A DNA stretch of 64,000 nucleotides from Yponomeuta sedellus (lineage: Eukaryota > Arthropoda > Insecta > Lepidoptera > Yponomeutidae): assembly GCA_934045075.1 (NCBI GenBank), contig OW203730.1:12142692-12206691 (forward strand). Direction: 5' to 3'. Below the pieces are notes generated by a model. The model was not told the DNA's origin, made no database searches, and was given only the letters and a program-made list of their open reading frames with translations. Of the stretch, positions 1 to 10,042 are shown piece after piece. A program made the position numbers and the translations under genes. The stretch's first letter is position 1. Each line of letters starts with the position of its first letter.

Positions 1-75
1 AAAGTAATGCATAACAAACTCTTCAGATAGTAGCAGATTAGTAGGTATTTCTTAATGATTCGCGATACTGTTTAT

Positions 76-168
76 ATATTAAACGGGTCTAATAGAAAGT
101 ATTTGTTAGGTAAATTGAGGTAATCACGGTTTACCTAATAAATAATCGCGATTAGACCCGTTCAATAT
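76..168. repeat. Short inverted-repeat element (MITE-like)
   Basis: Two arms at 76-93 and 151-168 (core ACGGGTCTAAT / ATTAGACCCGT) are inverted with one mismatch, and an inner pair TTAGGTAAA/TTTACCTAA lies between them. A related sequence with the same right arm occurs at about 48720-48775. Probably a small nonautonomous DNA element or its remnant. Bases 1-75 and 172-650 hold nothing I can recognise beyond AT-rich sequence. Confidence 0.35.
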
Positions 169-648
169 ACAACTATCCCACAGCATATCTGTATCATAAG
201 TGCAAAGTGCTAGTGGTCCGACAACTCTTCATGCACAAGATCATCTCGTCACAATACGTAAATACCTATGGAATTCCTAGATCCCGTCATTTATCTCTCT
301 TATACCTAAAAAAAAATGAATTTAAAGGGAAAAAAAAGGGATTTGAGGAATTTTTAGGACCATTTCTATTTAATAAGTCTTTCAATCCAATGACTATCTA
401 AATTATCAAATTAGTCAAAAAGTATTATTTTTTAACTATCTATGCCTACGGCTTATGTTATGTTATGACTACAGTAGAATTTATATACACCCGTAAGTTG
501 TGATGTGCTCAGGTAGGACCTACCTAAGTAAACCAAAGTTAACCTAAAGTGTCATTTGCTTTCTATAGTAACCTATCTCATAGAAGTATTTACCCAAAGG
601 TTCTTAAAGAATAAATAAACTTTAGTAACACCATGCAAATTGTGAACA

Positions 649-671
649 AAACACGCACACACACACACATC
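649..671. repeat. (CA)n microsatellite
   Basis: A run of CA dinucleotides with one CG interruption. No gene is visible on either side. Confidence 0.7.
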
Positions 672-680
672 ATTTGTACG

Positions 681-712
681 TTTGTAAAGGTTAATGTGCT
701 GTCGATTGTACT
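681..712 (+). repeat. Dispersed short motif (TAAAGGTT..GCTGTCGA)
   Basis: A motif of about 30 bp built around GTAAAGGTTAATGTGCTGTC. Variants occur at about 33953-33990, 48680-48708 and 61776-61806. No TIR or tail is visible around this copy. Confidence 0.4.
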
Positions 713-880
713 GGGTGAACAATTCAATAACTAAAGTTATATGTAGTTCTGAGGGGTTTGGTGGTCTGGTTGCATCACAGGCTGTACAGAATATGAAATT
801 GTAGCACAATTGTAGTTTTTAAAGTAATAACTTTGTTGTTGTACATACTTCTGTAATACTTGTAAATAATATATAGGTAT

Positions 881-936
881 ATAAATAGTAAATAAATAAA
901 TAGCTGCGGCCGCAACTACTTCCACGTCCATCGCAA
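881..936 (+). repeat. Direct repeat, copy 1 (NotI-like GCGGCCGC block)
   Basis: 56 bp identical to 1452-1507, with weaker similarity upstream (about 841-880 against 1411-1451). It contains GCGGCCGC and CTTCCACGTCC. The two copies bracket the inverted repeat at 1006-1110 and are probably subterminal sequence of the same transposon family. Confidence 0.7.
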
Positions 937-1005
937 GTGGTTTCCCAGACAGCAATGAGCCACGCGCGTTTGTGTAAACAGCAAGTGATCGTGGCCTACA
1001 GTTGG

Positions 1006-1110
1006 CAATGGCAAGCAGTGGGCCAGCATGGGCCATTGTGTACTGCGGGCTTGTTATTGTCTTATACGGCCAGTACACAATGGCCCATGCTGGCCCACTG
1101 CTCGCCATTG
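1006..1110. repeat. Back-to-back 40-bp transposon termini (inverted repeat)
   Basis: Arms 1006-1045 and 1071-1110 are inverted with one mismatch (39/40), spacer 25 bp. The same 40-bp sequence recurs at 2159-2198 with about one difference. I read the hairpin as the abutting ends of two related elements; the right arm is the left terminus of the element at 1071-2198. Confidence 0.6.
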
Positions 1111-2198
1111 AGAAGAAGAAGAAAAAAAAATATTATAGAAACAGTGCACACGCCACAGTAACAAACTTAACATATTACTAAACATAACATTCACAAAAAA
1201 CAAAAAAAAACGAAGAAAAACGAAAGATCACGGCGTGTCACTGCTGCAATAAATGGCAACTGACTCAGCAATATGCTGATGGACAAGCCTTCAGCGCTGT
1301 TTTTCAGGTGCTACCCCACGAGCGTCACAGACTGCGGTGCGATATCATGATCCATAATTTCAATCTGAGTCCGTAATTTTGCGCCTTTTGCGCAATTTTT
1401 TTTAATAACTTTTTTGTTGTAAGTACCTACATACTTCTGTTATACTTGTAAATAAATAGTAAATAAATAAATAGCTGCGGCCGCAACTACTTCCACGTCC
1501 ATCGCAATGGAGCCACGCGCCATTGTGAAAACAGCAAGTGGCCTACAATCCGCTAAAGCAACATAAAAATATATTTTAAAACTTTATTTTCCTAAACAGC
1601 CAAAAACGCGGTCAGCCATTTTTGTAATCAAAGTTTGATTGACATTCAATTTTACCTATGTGATCTCTGAGCATAGTCAAATAACAACAACGCAACCATG
1701 ATTTCATGGAATTAACATCCAAAATATACCAATTATCATTATTGCATTGTTTGAGAATGAAAAAACACGTCAATAAAGACCCCCGGGAATTTGTGGATTC
1801 GTATACCTACCCAGTGAAATTAATATTCGAAAAACTTGGCTCATATTGCCAAAAGAGACCCCGACTCTTTATCAATTGAAACTCGGGTGTATTTATGTGA
1901 AGATCACTTTGATGTAAGTCCTATAATAATCAATGTCCACTGACTCTGGCTGAGAGATGTTTGTTTACATACTTTAGATGGTTTCAAGATGGCGGATAGC
2001 GTTTTCGCCGTTACGAATTAAACGAGGAAAAAAAAATTTTACTTTGCAGCAGCCATCCTGCATACTTAGCAAAATCAATATATTTCGGTTTCTTACGTTA
2101 AATATATGAAATATTCATTTGTCGCGTTAATTTTGATACGTGTCAAATAGCGGATTGGCAATGGCGAGCAGTGGGCGAGCATGGGCCATTGTGTACTG
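1071..2198. mobile_element. DNA transposon with 40-bp TIRs and a THAP remnant
   Basis: The ends at 1071-1110 and 2159-2198 are inverted copies starting CAGTACACAATGG. The flanking bases share only CGGC, so the target duplication is unclear. Inside lie A-rich sequence, the second copy of the GCGGCCGC block (1452-1507) and a segment (about 1556-2156) that recurs in direct orientation at about 51426-52050. That segment encodes the second half of a THAP DNA-binding domain. THAP domains occur at the N terminus of P-element transposases, so a nonautonomous P-superfamily element is the leading reading; the superfamily is an inference. Confidence 0.45.
1808..1920 (+). pseudogene. THAP-domain fragment, frameshifted
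   Basis: Translation shows the back half of a THAP zinc finger: a conserved tryptophan (RKTW), a KRDPDSLSIETR stretch and the final CEDHF, followed at once by a consensus donor GTAAGT. One base is missing relative to the copy at 51692-51797, which breaks the frame between RKTW and the DPDS stretch. The N-terminal Cys pair is not present nearby. The intact family binds DNA through C2-CH zinc coordination. This copy cannot make a folded domain. Confidence 0.6.
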
Positions 2199-2499
2199 CG
2201 GCTTTAAAAGCCAGAGCCACAGACCAGAGCCCATATTGTGTTCTGTTCTGTGGACCAGACATTGCTTACCTTACGCTATCTACTGCAACAAGAGAATATT
2301 ATGTATGTGCTATCTTGTTAACATTTTAGATCGAAACTGTCCAGTCAACATTTCGAACAAAATCTTCGAATTACTCGAGTGGAGACTCACAACAATAAAT
2401 TGTTTTGAGAGTGGAAAACTATAGTCGAGACACGTCGAGCTGACTCATCTCTTCAGTTGTAAACAAAACACAATTTAGACTGGTGGTCAGTGTGCTGTC

Positions 2500-3373
2500 A
2501 GTGTGACCAACTTCAAAATACGAATCCTGCCTTACATAAGCTGAAAAACTGCCAAAAACTGCCCAATAACACCAAAGAAAATGCCAAAAAAATGCCAACT
2601 TTAATTAGGTACCTACCTTTATGAAGATGCGTATGGCCTGATAGGTTTCTTTATTTGTGGTCACAAAAGAAAACATTTTGCTAGATATACATACAGAATA
2701 TTGTACTTTTATTGAACAAATAAAAAAAACTTTACAGTGTATAATGAATGACACTATAGGTATTTCTTTAATTAATAATGATTAGTTACACTAACTCACC
2801 GATGACTGTACCCAGACATATTCTTCGTGTATTTGTTAGTTGTTGTATGTTCTTTCAGAACAGACAGTCGTGTAACTAATTTGATATTGCAGACTTTTCA
2901 AAACGAAACATCTGGATCGTCTTTGGCTTTAGATATCCATGAAGAAAGCAATGGATCTTGTTCCCACTCCGGGTGGTACGGTCGTTCGTTTACTCCGTGT
3001 TCTTTCTTAAAACAGTGACTCTCAAAACCAACGAATAACGATGGCTGGTGTCTAAGTTCCTACTCTGATTTCTGCCTGACGAAACAAAAACGAACTAACT
3101 ATGCAAACTAAAAAGTCAAAACTCACTGCTGCCAACATTAGAACTAGAAATGTAAGAAGGCGAATATCGGGGGAGTCCCTAAGAAGAGCATTGCACAAAT
3201 CAATGTGTTTATATATCGACAGGGTTACAAGCAATTTTTATTTTATGCCTTGCTTAATAGGGCTTTGGTTCAAAACTGCCAAAAATCATGAACTGCCACA
3301 AAATCTGCCAGAGGTTAAATTAGGGGTCGAATCCTGCCCAAAAGGCAGGAAACTGCCACATATGGTCACACTG
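2500..3373. mobile_element. Nonautonomous hAT-like element, 874 bp
   Basis: Terminal inverted repeats CAGTGTGACCA at 2500-2510 and 3363-3373, flanked directly by the identical 8-bp duplication TGTGCTGT (2492-2499 and 3374-3381). TIRs beginning CAG and 8-bp duplications are typical of hAT elements. The interior has only short unrecognised open frames, so it could not supply its own transposase. Subterminal sequence repeats CTGCC motifs at both ends. Confidence 0.72.
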
Positions 3374-3381
3374 TGTGCTGT

Positions 3382-3964
3382 GAGAGTCGTCAGTGTCATA
3401 GAACAACGGAACAATAATTGTCAGGGAGGAAGATTTTGGAATAATTGTCAGTAGTCATTCACAGGGTTGCCAAATCGTCCATTTCCGGGTATTTCCTATT
3501 TGCCTCGGGTTGGTCACTTTCTGTTTCTCGGTACCTATTCGGATAATTTATTTGTAATAAACTATATAATTTCGGGTTACATAAAGTAAATTTTCGGGAG
3601 CACGTGGTGATTTTACTTTAAACAAATTCTTGCATTTTTTTCAAAAGAAACAAATTCTTGACTTTACTGGTATATGCTTTCCCCGCTTTCTTTACGGATT
3701 CTTTGCAGCTCACCTGCACTTCAACTTATTGGCCACTTCGGTATTGTTTTACTTTCCCTGACAGTAAAATAAAACAATACCATTTTGATTGTTATTCATT
3801 ATTACCTAAAAATTTACAAAAATAATTCCGTTAATACGGAGCTGTGGCCTAAAAACTATTGTTTTGGACTAATAAACAGCTTTCCAATCACATTAGCAAA
3901 TCAGCTGAAAGGTTCTTGTGAATTTGTTAAAAATTATGAAGAAAATAGTACTATTAGTCAGAAA
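3382..3964. other. Noncoding stretch with one hairpin
   Basis: No gene seen. A hairpin lies at 3740-3781 (GGTATTGTTTTA with its inverted copy). CAGGGTTGCCAAAT at about 3462 resembles a hAT terminus but no partner end was found. Confidence 0.4.
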
Positions 3965-4051
3965 TATTTTTGAACTAAAACTTTCGTAAGCACAACACAT
4001 TGTAGACTTTTAGTCCGGATCTACTTACGGGTGTTGTTATATCGGAAGAGT
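3965..4051 (+). repeat. Penelope-associated terminal sequence, solo copy
   Basis: The segment runs from TTTTTGAACTAAAAC through TTGTAGACTTTTAGTCCGG to TTGTTATATCGGAAGAG. It matches the termini of the Penelope-like fragment at 6869-7560 closely, including the outer 40 bp present after its right arm. No coding sequence accompanies it. Confidence 0.6.
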
Positions 4052-4668
4052 GAGAAATAATTTAAAATTACATAAAGTTAAGTTAAAGTTAAATTTAGCT
4101 GCAAAATAAAATCTTTGTACAGGATACCTAGTCTTTCGGTTTCCAAATGTCCCTTTTCAAATGATAGGTTGTCTCTCAGAACAATAACCAAAGCATAGAA
4201 GGAACGTTTTAAAATGAACACCTGACACATGTCTGTCTCGTTAGTTTAAACGTCGCCAACCACGTGTTCGACACAGAAAAATATAGTGTTGTGTTGTTTT
4301 ACTATTTCGAACGTACCACCCTCAAATGTCAGTTGGTTATCTTTTGCTACCAAATTAGAGAGGTCTAGAAAATCACAACTGCCAAGTATCTTCGATTTGG
4401 CAGTGTGTTAGAGGTGCGTCGTCTCCGAAAAGCTTGTCTTTTTTGGGTTGTTTTAAGACAATTTGAAGTGGATTTTAGTGGATATTGATAGTATGAAGAA
4501 TATGTCATATCGGAATGGCGTGTGTTATATTGGAAGGTAAAACCCAGTCGGGAGAAGAGAAAACAAAACCACATTCATCAGCTTCCATCGGTAAGACTCA
4601 ATTTTGTGTACTTTATAGTGGTTTTTTTCCTTGAATTTTAACTATGCTTGAATTTTAGCTACTGGAAT
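4052..4668 (+). pseudogene. Possible first exon of a degenerate THAP gene
   Basis: Most of this stretch is noncoding. Near its end (about 4515-4592) one frame reads an ISFHR stretch immediately before a donor-like GTAAGA, resembling the ..SFHRFP segment of THAP domains, but a stop lies about 14 codons upstream and no clean N-terminal Cys pair is in frame. A THAP-like second exon lies at 6724-6842, and the composite element 4669-6465 sits between the two. About 4150-4215 resembles the reverse complement of about 18290-18380. Confidence 0.3.
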
Positions 4669-5116
4669 GAAGAATGTTACTAGGTATACCAAATTGCTTG
4701 TCTCAGTAAAGCCTGTATGTATACAAATACACTAGTTTTTGTTGTAGTCAAAAATACCTAGTAGTTTTGATTTTATAGGCCTTTAAAGTTACGAAAAATA
4801 TCGAGTCCCGCTAATAGTCGCGCGGCGTGTTGTGACGTCATGTCACAATGCGCCGCGCGGGCTCGGGCCGCGGCCCCTTTATCAGTGCTGCAAACTCTAC
4901 TAATTTATCAGGAGATTTTCTGATTTTAAGCACTTTCTCCTGATCTACTGTTTTCTTTGTAGAATTGAGTAAAATCTCCTGAATTTTGACAAGTAGCCAC
5001 TATATTTCTGCATATTCCACCTTTGTTAGGTTATTGAACGAATATAATGAAACGGACTTTTCATCGATTCATCGACTCGATATGCGAATATTTATTATCT
5101 GTGTTGTGCTACGAAT

Positions 5117-6010
5117 GCTATCAAAAGAGGAAAAATATTAGAAAAGGAAGTCGTGAACATATATTTTATAAAGATAGTGGAATAGGTCTTTTTTTAATTA
5201 AATAATGAGTGGCCTATGATCGGTGCCTCGCCTGAAGGGCTTACTGATGACTGCGTTATAGTAGTAAAGTGTCCAACCAAGGCAAACACTTTTATTACGT
5301 ACTAGCTGACCCGGCGAACTTCGTAACGTCTAACAGTCGATTCTTATTTTTTTTTTATTTTTCTCCGTAAGAACCATCCCCGTACTTCAAGGAATATTTA
5401 AAAAAAAGAATTAGTGAAATCGGTTCAGCTGCTCTCGAGATTTGCGCTTACCAACACATTCAGCGATTAATTTTTATATTATAGACTACCTGACCCGGCG
5501 AGCTTCGTACCGAGTAACAGATAGATAAATAGAGAACACTATTGCACAACCAGAAAAATACTACAACCACGATTTCTTAAATCTTAGTAATGTTATACAA
5601 TTGGCGGTCTTATTGCTAAGAGCAATCTCTTCCAGACAACCTTTGGACAACTTTAACAGTTGACTCTTTACATCTTTAAAATTTTTATCTCCGTAAGAAC
5701 CATCCTCGTACTTCCATGAATATTCTAAAAAAAGAATTAGCGAAATCGGTTCAGCTGCTCTCGAGATTTGCGCTTATCAACACATTCAGCGCTTAATTTT
5801 TATATTATAGATTACTAAAGGTAAACTAGGCAAAAAATATTATGCACAGATACAAAAAGAAATGACCGGAATTGTAATGTATTGCATATTGACTTTAAAA
5901 CCGCAAGGAATGTTGATGTGCATAAAGTAGTTTATAATAAAAAATATTGTGATGATCTTTTTGAAAAATTTATAAAGTTTTGGAAGAAAAATATTTTTTA
6001 CAAAAATAAT
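5117..6010 (+). pseudogene. YqaJ-type exonuclease remnant, copy 1
   Basis: The frame shows a degenerate PD-(D/E)XK core: GASPEGL (the catalytic Asp of the usual PDG is replaced by Glu) then VVKCP, where the usual EVK has lost its Glu. It is interrupted at 5303-5812 by an RTE-like repeat, then resumes with the C-terminal region (NVDVHKVVYNKKYCDDLF..FW). In the family these residues bind metal and cleave DNA, as in lambda exonuclease. Several stops and the two active-site changes mean this copy is dead. The second copy (50891-51299, minus) keeps the catalytic residues. Confidence 0.55.
5303..5812 (-). mobile_element. RTE-like nonautonomous repeat, two units
   Basis: Two partial units in tandem (about 5303-5486 and 5487-5812), each beginning with a variant of TAGCTGACCCGGCGAACTTCG and ending near TTAATTTTTATATTATAG. 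The same repeat lies in the opposite orientation at 23494-23679. The second unit contains extra sequence with a CTCTTCCAGACAAC block. The insertion splits the YqaJ frame. Confidence 0.65.
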
Positions 6011-6057
6011 AAAATAACATTGTTCTTATGTAATTATAGTATAGTTTTATTAAAACT

Positions 6058-6186
6058 CTATAAATATCCATTTTTTTCGCATTTTAACGTCTTTTGGAAG
6101 TTAAAAAATAAGTTTTCCGGCGAATTAGTAGTTGTTTTTTTATATTTAGGCACAACACATGATTTCCTAGTATTTGGATTGGACAT
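6058..6186 (-). pseudogene. Start of a THAP-domain ORF, copy 1
   Basis: Read on the minus strand from the ATG at 6186 the frame begins MSNPNT..CVVPKY and continues through PENLFF. This resembles the N-terminal Cys pair region of a THAP zinc finger, but the second Cys is Tyr and the frame ends after about 42 codons. It converges on the YqaJ remnant. The matching copy is 50741-50833. Upstream on the minus strand lies a GC-rich block that could have been its promoter. Confidence 0.5.
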
Positions 6187-6465
6187 TTTTAAAAGTATTT
6201 AGGTATAATTTCGACGGCGCACGCGCGACAACGAGCGGACTGAGTGAGCCAGGCTGAGCGTGTTGTGTGATGGATGACGTCTAGTCTACCTTTACACAGC
6301 GTATCCGGCGGCCCGCGTCTTACAGGTTACAACTTGTTTTACTTCTAAATCGGAAACTAATTGACGTATCGAAGTTATTCTTTCACTAGTATTTTTTATT
6401 TTTGACAGAGAATATGGAGTGCTAATAATCAAAATTAGTTAACATTCTACATTGCAACATAGCTT

Positions 6466-6868
6466 TTATATCATTTGAGAATAGTGTTGCAAAGTTAATG
6501 AATGTTGTGTTATTTAGATGTGAATTTATTCCGCGACAATTTCGTAATCAAGAGTTGACATCAGTCAAATAGAAAAATTACACCTTTCATCCTATGCAAA
6601 CATTCTTCATCTTATCATACCAGCTGTCAAGATAATAAAGAACTTCAAGGGTATTCATCTGTCATAAATAAAATAAACGTTTGGACATTACAGCAGTTTT
6701 TAAATAATAATTATTTATTTCAGGTCACCCGAAGATAGCACAATGCAACAAATGTAGACAGACGGCATGGCTTTACGGTCAAATTGGTATTGAACGAAAT
6801 CACGTACATTTGCAGCAGACATTTTGAAGAAGACTATTTCATAATATACAAGATTAGATTAGGACATT
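6466..6868 (+). pseudogene. THAP-like second exon remnant
   Basis: The first 250 bp are featureless. An acceptor (TTATTTCAG ending 6723) precedes a decayed frame with RHGFTVK and then NEITYICSRHFEEDYF (6793-6840), which fits the Cys-His and HF end of a THAP domain. A stop codon and frame changes lie upstream in it. It is cut off by the Penelope-like terminus at 6869. Together with 4515-4592 it may be one old THAP gene into which the composite element 4669-6465 inserted. Confidence 0.45.
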
Positions 6869-7515
6869 ATTGTAGACTTTTAGTCCGGATTTACTTACGG
6901 GTGTTGTTATATCGGAAAAGTCCGACCAGGTTTCGCTCCGATTCGCAGAGCTTAATCATGGTGAGCAGAGACGGAGCTCGCGTCGTCGGTTGCTTGTCTC
7001 ACACTACGGGCAAGCGCGTGGCGCGCCCGCACCGAGATAGGTGGGGCGGGTGCCGACACTGGCTGCGGGGGATTCCCGCTGGCTTGCGCCGCAGCGCCTA
7101 CTGCTTTCCCGTCGTCAATGCCACTAGGCATGATGGCACAGACACAGCTCACGACATTTTCGTTCTTTCAGTGTCGATTTCGATATTCACTATCACTGCA
7201 CTTTCGTAGAACTGGTTTCCAGGCCGGTGGAAGAGCCCATCCACTGTCTCTATTGAAATTCGGGTGGCGACTTATTTCAATAGCCTCGCGCATTTTTCGT
7301 GGCACATAAAACTTGTCTTTGGACAATACTTGTGCCTTATCGAAGCGGATAAAGTGACTTGTGTCCTGGGTTAACGCGTGTTCTGTCAACCGACGACGCG
7401 CCATGATTAAGCTCTCTGCTCACCATGATTAAGCTCTGCGAATCGGAGCAAAACCTGGTCGGACTTTTCCGATATAACAACACCCGTAAGTAAATCCGGA
7501 CTAAAAGTCTACAAT
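6869..7515 (-). mobile_element. Penelope-like fragment between 102-bp inverted repeats
   Basis: Arms 6869-6970 and 7414-7515 are inverted copies with one mismatch in 102. The interior encodes the tail of a Penelope-like polyprotein on the minus strand. Penelope elements are known to carry terminal repeats in direct or inverted arrangement. About 40 bp beyond the right arm (7516-7556) match the solo copy at 3965-4051. The reverse transcriptase core is absent, so the fragment is 5'-truncated. Confidence 0.65.
7168..7404 (-). pseudogene. Penelope-like C-terminal (GIY-YIG tail) fragment
   Basis: 78 codons reading LTEHALTQDTSHFIRF, then REAIEISRHPNFNRDSGW and WKPVL. This H..I.F / REAIEI..HPNFNRD.G / W.PVL pattern is the familiar end of Penelope-like proteins, downstream of the GIY-YIG endonuclease catalytic part. 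The catalytic GIY and YIG motifs and the reverse transcriptase are not present. A proline-rich stretch in another frame (6952-7152, minus) is probably the frameshifted continuation. Confidence 0.65.
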
Positions 7516-7774
7516 ATGTTGTGCTTACGAAAGTTTTAGTTCAAAAATAGGAAATTATTTTTTAACAAAGACTGTCATTTAAAGAGCAATAATTTCGTTT
7601 AAACAAATTAATTTTTATAAATTCATTACTGATTTATAAGTATGTTTATACCTCCTAGTAGTACTGTCCAAGACTATCGCTGGGATACAAGGACAAACAT
7701 TAAATGTTTTTTCATTTTCCAATTATTTTATGTTACGTGTTCTTATTGCTTTTTGTAACTCCCTGTGTAATTAA

Positions 7775-8598
7775 CAGTGGTCGGAGTAGGTATATTGATT
7801 TTAGATACTTGCGTCATGATATCATAACATGGACATGCATTTCTTCCGGAATGTACCGGAGTTTCCAAAAATTTGGTAAACCGGACTCTCATGCGCTGTG
7901 ATGATTGCTATAAAGTGATTTTTTTAACTGTTTCCAAGTTCTAAAACCTTCTTAAATAGTGAAAATAATTAAAACTTACCCGTACAAAAACAACTTCAAA
8001 TGGGCCCAATCCAAGAGTAATAAATCGATGTCCGTAGTTATAAGCCAAATTCGTCGTTTTAAGTAGATTTCAGAAGACAGTAAACAAGCCAGGGTCAAGT
8101 CAAGATATTCACAACACATAAAATAAGCGCACTCCACGAACCGAAATAAGTGAGTGAGCCACTTGGTCTGGATGTCGGTGCGAGCGCATTGTTTTCGAAC
8201 AAACAGTCAATGAGTCATCCTGGATACTTGATTCTAATTAGTCAGATGCGTTGAGCATAGAGATAAGAGGACAAAAGACCCTGTTTGCCGGATGTCGTGT
8301 GTTGAAATGAATATTATTATTATATCATTTTATACATGCTTAGGCTTTTACTCCAACACTTTTACTACAACAAGGTTTTTACACACCAGTCATTTTTTAC
8401 TATTAAATTCTGGTCATCTACGCCACTAGCAGCATAGCGTTGAGAGTATTGATACATTTTTAACTAGTTTCATGTAATAATTTCGATGTTCCGGTATTTT
8501 TATCATAATAATCCGGAAACTCGGAGGCGTATCCATATTAACATAATTATACGTTTGATGTCAGTGACCTTAATTCAATATACCTACTCCGACCACTG
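7775..8598. mobile_element. Nonautonomous hAT-like element, 824 bp
   Basis: Inverted termini beginning CAGTGGTCGGAGTAGG match over the first 24 bp at each end (7775 onward and back from 8598). They are flanked by the identical 8-bp duplication GTAATTAA (7767-7774 and 8599-8606). No transposase frame is visible inside. The TIR differs from that of the element at 2500-3373, so these are two families. Confidence 0.75.
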
Positions 8599-8834
8599 GT
8601 AATTAAGAGGCACTGCTTTGATTCCTGATACACAGGTTACCCTTCTTCAAGAACCAGGAATTTTAGACAATGTGGAGTGACGCTGGTTGTGCAATAAATT
8701 ATGTAATTCATTTAATTTCCGTAAAAACATCTTTTACATTAACATTAGATGCTACAGTTTTTTAAAAAATATTCATGACTTTTGTCAGACATGAAACTTA
8801 GGGATAAAAAATAAGCTATCACAAGTTATTGATA

Positions 8835-9043
8835 TTTAAAAACCTATTTAGAGGCTAAAAATTTCACCCATTCGAACCCGCAACCTCTGGCTATCCGTGC
8901 CAGTGCTCTACCAATTGAACCAATGGGCGACTCACTGGCATCAGTGAAATTTCGAACCTCTTTACACTATTCTCTGTATTACGTAAATAGGTTTTTAAAT
9001 TTGTCCTTAGCACGGGTTAGTGCATTAAAAATAAAAATAGTAT
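8835..9043 (+). mobile_element. tRNA-like foldback SINE, copy 1
   Basis: Flanked by the 12-bp duplication AAGTTATTGATA (8823-8834, 9044-9055). It begins TTTAAAAACCTATTTAGAGG, carries the tRNA-like region in antisense (box B read as TTCGAACCC), and ends with AAATAGGTTTTTAAATTTG, then TTAGCACGGGTTAGTGC and an A-rich tail. The tRNA-like part is therefore inverted relative to the tail, as in twin-primed or snap-back retrotransposition. Part of the T arm is deleted. Confidence 0.75.
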
Positions 9044-9055
9044 AAGTTATTGATA

Positions 9056-9277
9056 CTTCTTTTTCTTTGAGTTGCGCTCTAAAAAATCGAATGCATAAAG
9101 CTCGCAATCTAAGTATAGTTAGATCGATGAAAATTTCTTTATTGGATCCACATTGAACTTGTACCAATAAATAGTTTTCTGTATTTTTTTTTGCAGCTAA
9201 CCTGGGCTCATGCTGTACATCGTCCAAAATGAAAATACTGACTGAAGCTGAGCCTCACCTGAAGCGTCTTACTGCGC
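9056..9277 (+). other. Decayed 5' edge of the retroelement fragment
   Basis: Mostly unrecognised sequence. From about 9255 the translation in frame with the next feature (..VLLRMSLCQLTYTV) already resembles the retroelement protein, so the element probably starts or is truncated just upstream of the ATG at 9278. Confidence 0.3.
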
Positions 9278-10042
9278 ATGTCGCTTTGTCAATTAACATA
9301 CACTGTCCGTACGGCCCCAATCTGGTTATATGCGAGAGAAGATTCTGCTTACGACAATGTGCTTAAGAAGCTTTTGGAAAGTGTCGTGAACATTGAGATG
9401 TCTCCTTCTCAGTGGAGTCAGGCTGTGCTTCCCGTTAGATATGGTGGGTTGGGAATCCGTCGACTGCAGGACACGGTGTTATATGCTTTCTTGGCTTCGT
9501 CGCATAGGGTGTTCGACCTGGTCACTAGTATTTTACAAATTAATGGTGGTGGGTTTAGCATTCACTTTGCTGACGAGGCCTTGAGCTTGTGGCGTGCGCG
9601 TTGTCCTAACAGTGATCTACCGGAGCAGCCTGAACACCAGCGGGCTTGGGACGAGGAGCAGTGCAAGGTCACCTTGGACTTGTTAGTGACTGAGAGCTCT
9701 GATGCCGAGCGGGCACGTTTACTGGCTGCATCCCAGCCAGATGCGGGAATTTGGCTACTTGCGCTGCCTTCACCGCAACTGGGTACTTTTTTGGATGACG
9801 GTTCCCTAAGAATTGCAGTGGCACTGCGTTTGGGCTGTTTAATTTGTCAGCCGCATCGTTGTTTCTGTGACGCGGAGGTCGATTCACTGGGGCGCCACGG
9901 GCTCCACTGCGTTAGAAGTGCGGGTAAACTCTCTCGTCATCATGCTATCAATGATATCGTCCGGAGGGCTCTCATCTCAGCCGATATTCCGGCGGTTCTC
10001 GAACCGCCAGAATTGAGTCGTAGTGATAGGAGACGTCCGGAC
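9278..10042 (+). pseudogene. Retroelement polyprotein C-terminus, part 1 (split)
   Basis: 255 codons. The first part (LTYTVRTAPIW.., QWSQAVLPVRYGGLGIRR, YAFLASSHRV) is a conserved region found downstream of the reverse transcriptase in some retroelement proteins. It is followed by a Cys-His cluster (C.C.......G.HGLHC), an RHH..IND block and RRPD at the end. This order (zinc cluster, RH, RPD..D) resembles the restriction-like endonuclease end of R2-type non-LTR elements; the clade is not settled. The frame is cut exactly after RPD by an insertion with an 8-bp duplication and continues in phase at 13228-13243 and 17349-17722. Confidence 0.6.
10035..10042. repeat. Target-site duplication GTCCGGAC (left)
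   Basis: Identical to 13220-13227. GTCCGGAC is palindromic and equals the core of the consensus 8-bp target reported for Drosophila P-element insertions. Confidence 0.75.

Larger units (their letters stand above)
4669..6465 (+). mobile_element. Composite THAP/YqaJ element, copy 1
   Basis: This region is present in inverted orientation at 50495-52352. Shared blocks in order: the end with ACTAGTTTTTGTTGTAGTC; a GC-rich block with TGACGTCA inside a quasi-palindrome (about 4820-4860); an AGGAGATTTT motif pair (about 4910-5000); a YqaJ-like exonuclease frame on the plus strand; the start of a THAP frame on the minus strand; and a promoter-like GC block (about 6215-6330). Copy 1 additionally contains an RTE-like insertion at 5303-5812. 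Both copies are decayed. The transposase is not identified, so the superfamily is open. Confidence 0.55.

Noticed and set aside
5882..6202. 106-codon protein of unknown function
   Set aside because: The first part is the C-terminal remnant of the YqaJ-like frame; the second part is the antisense of the THAP ORF.
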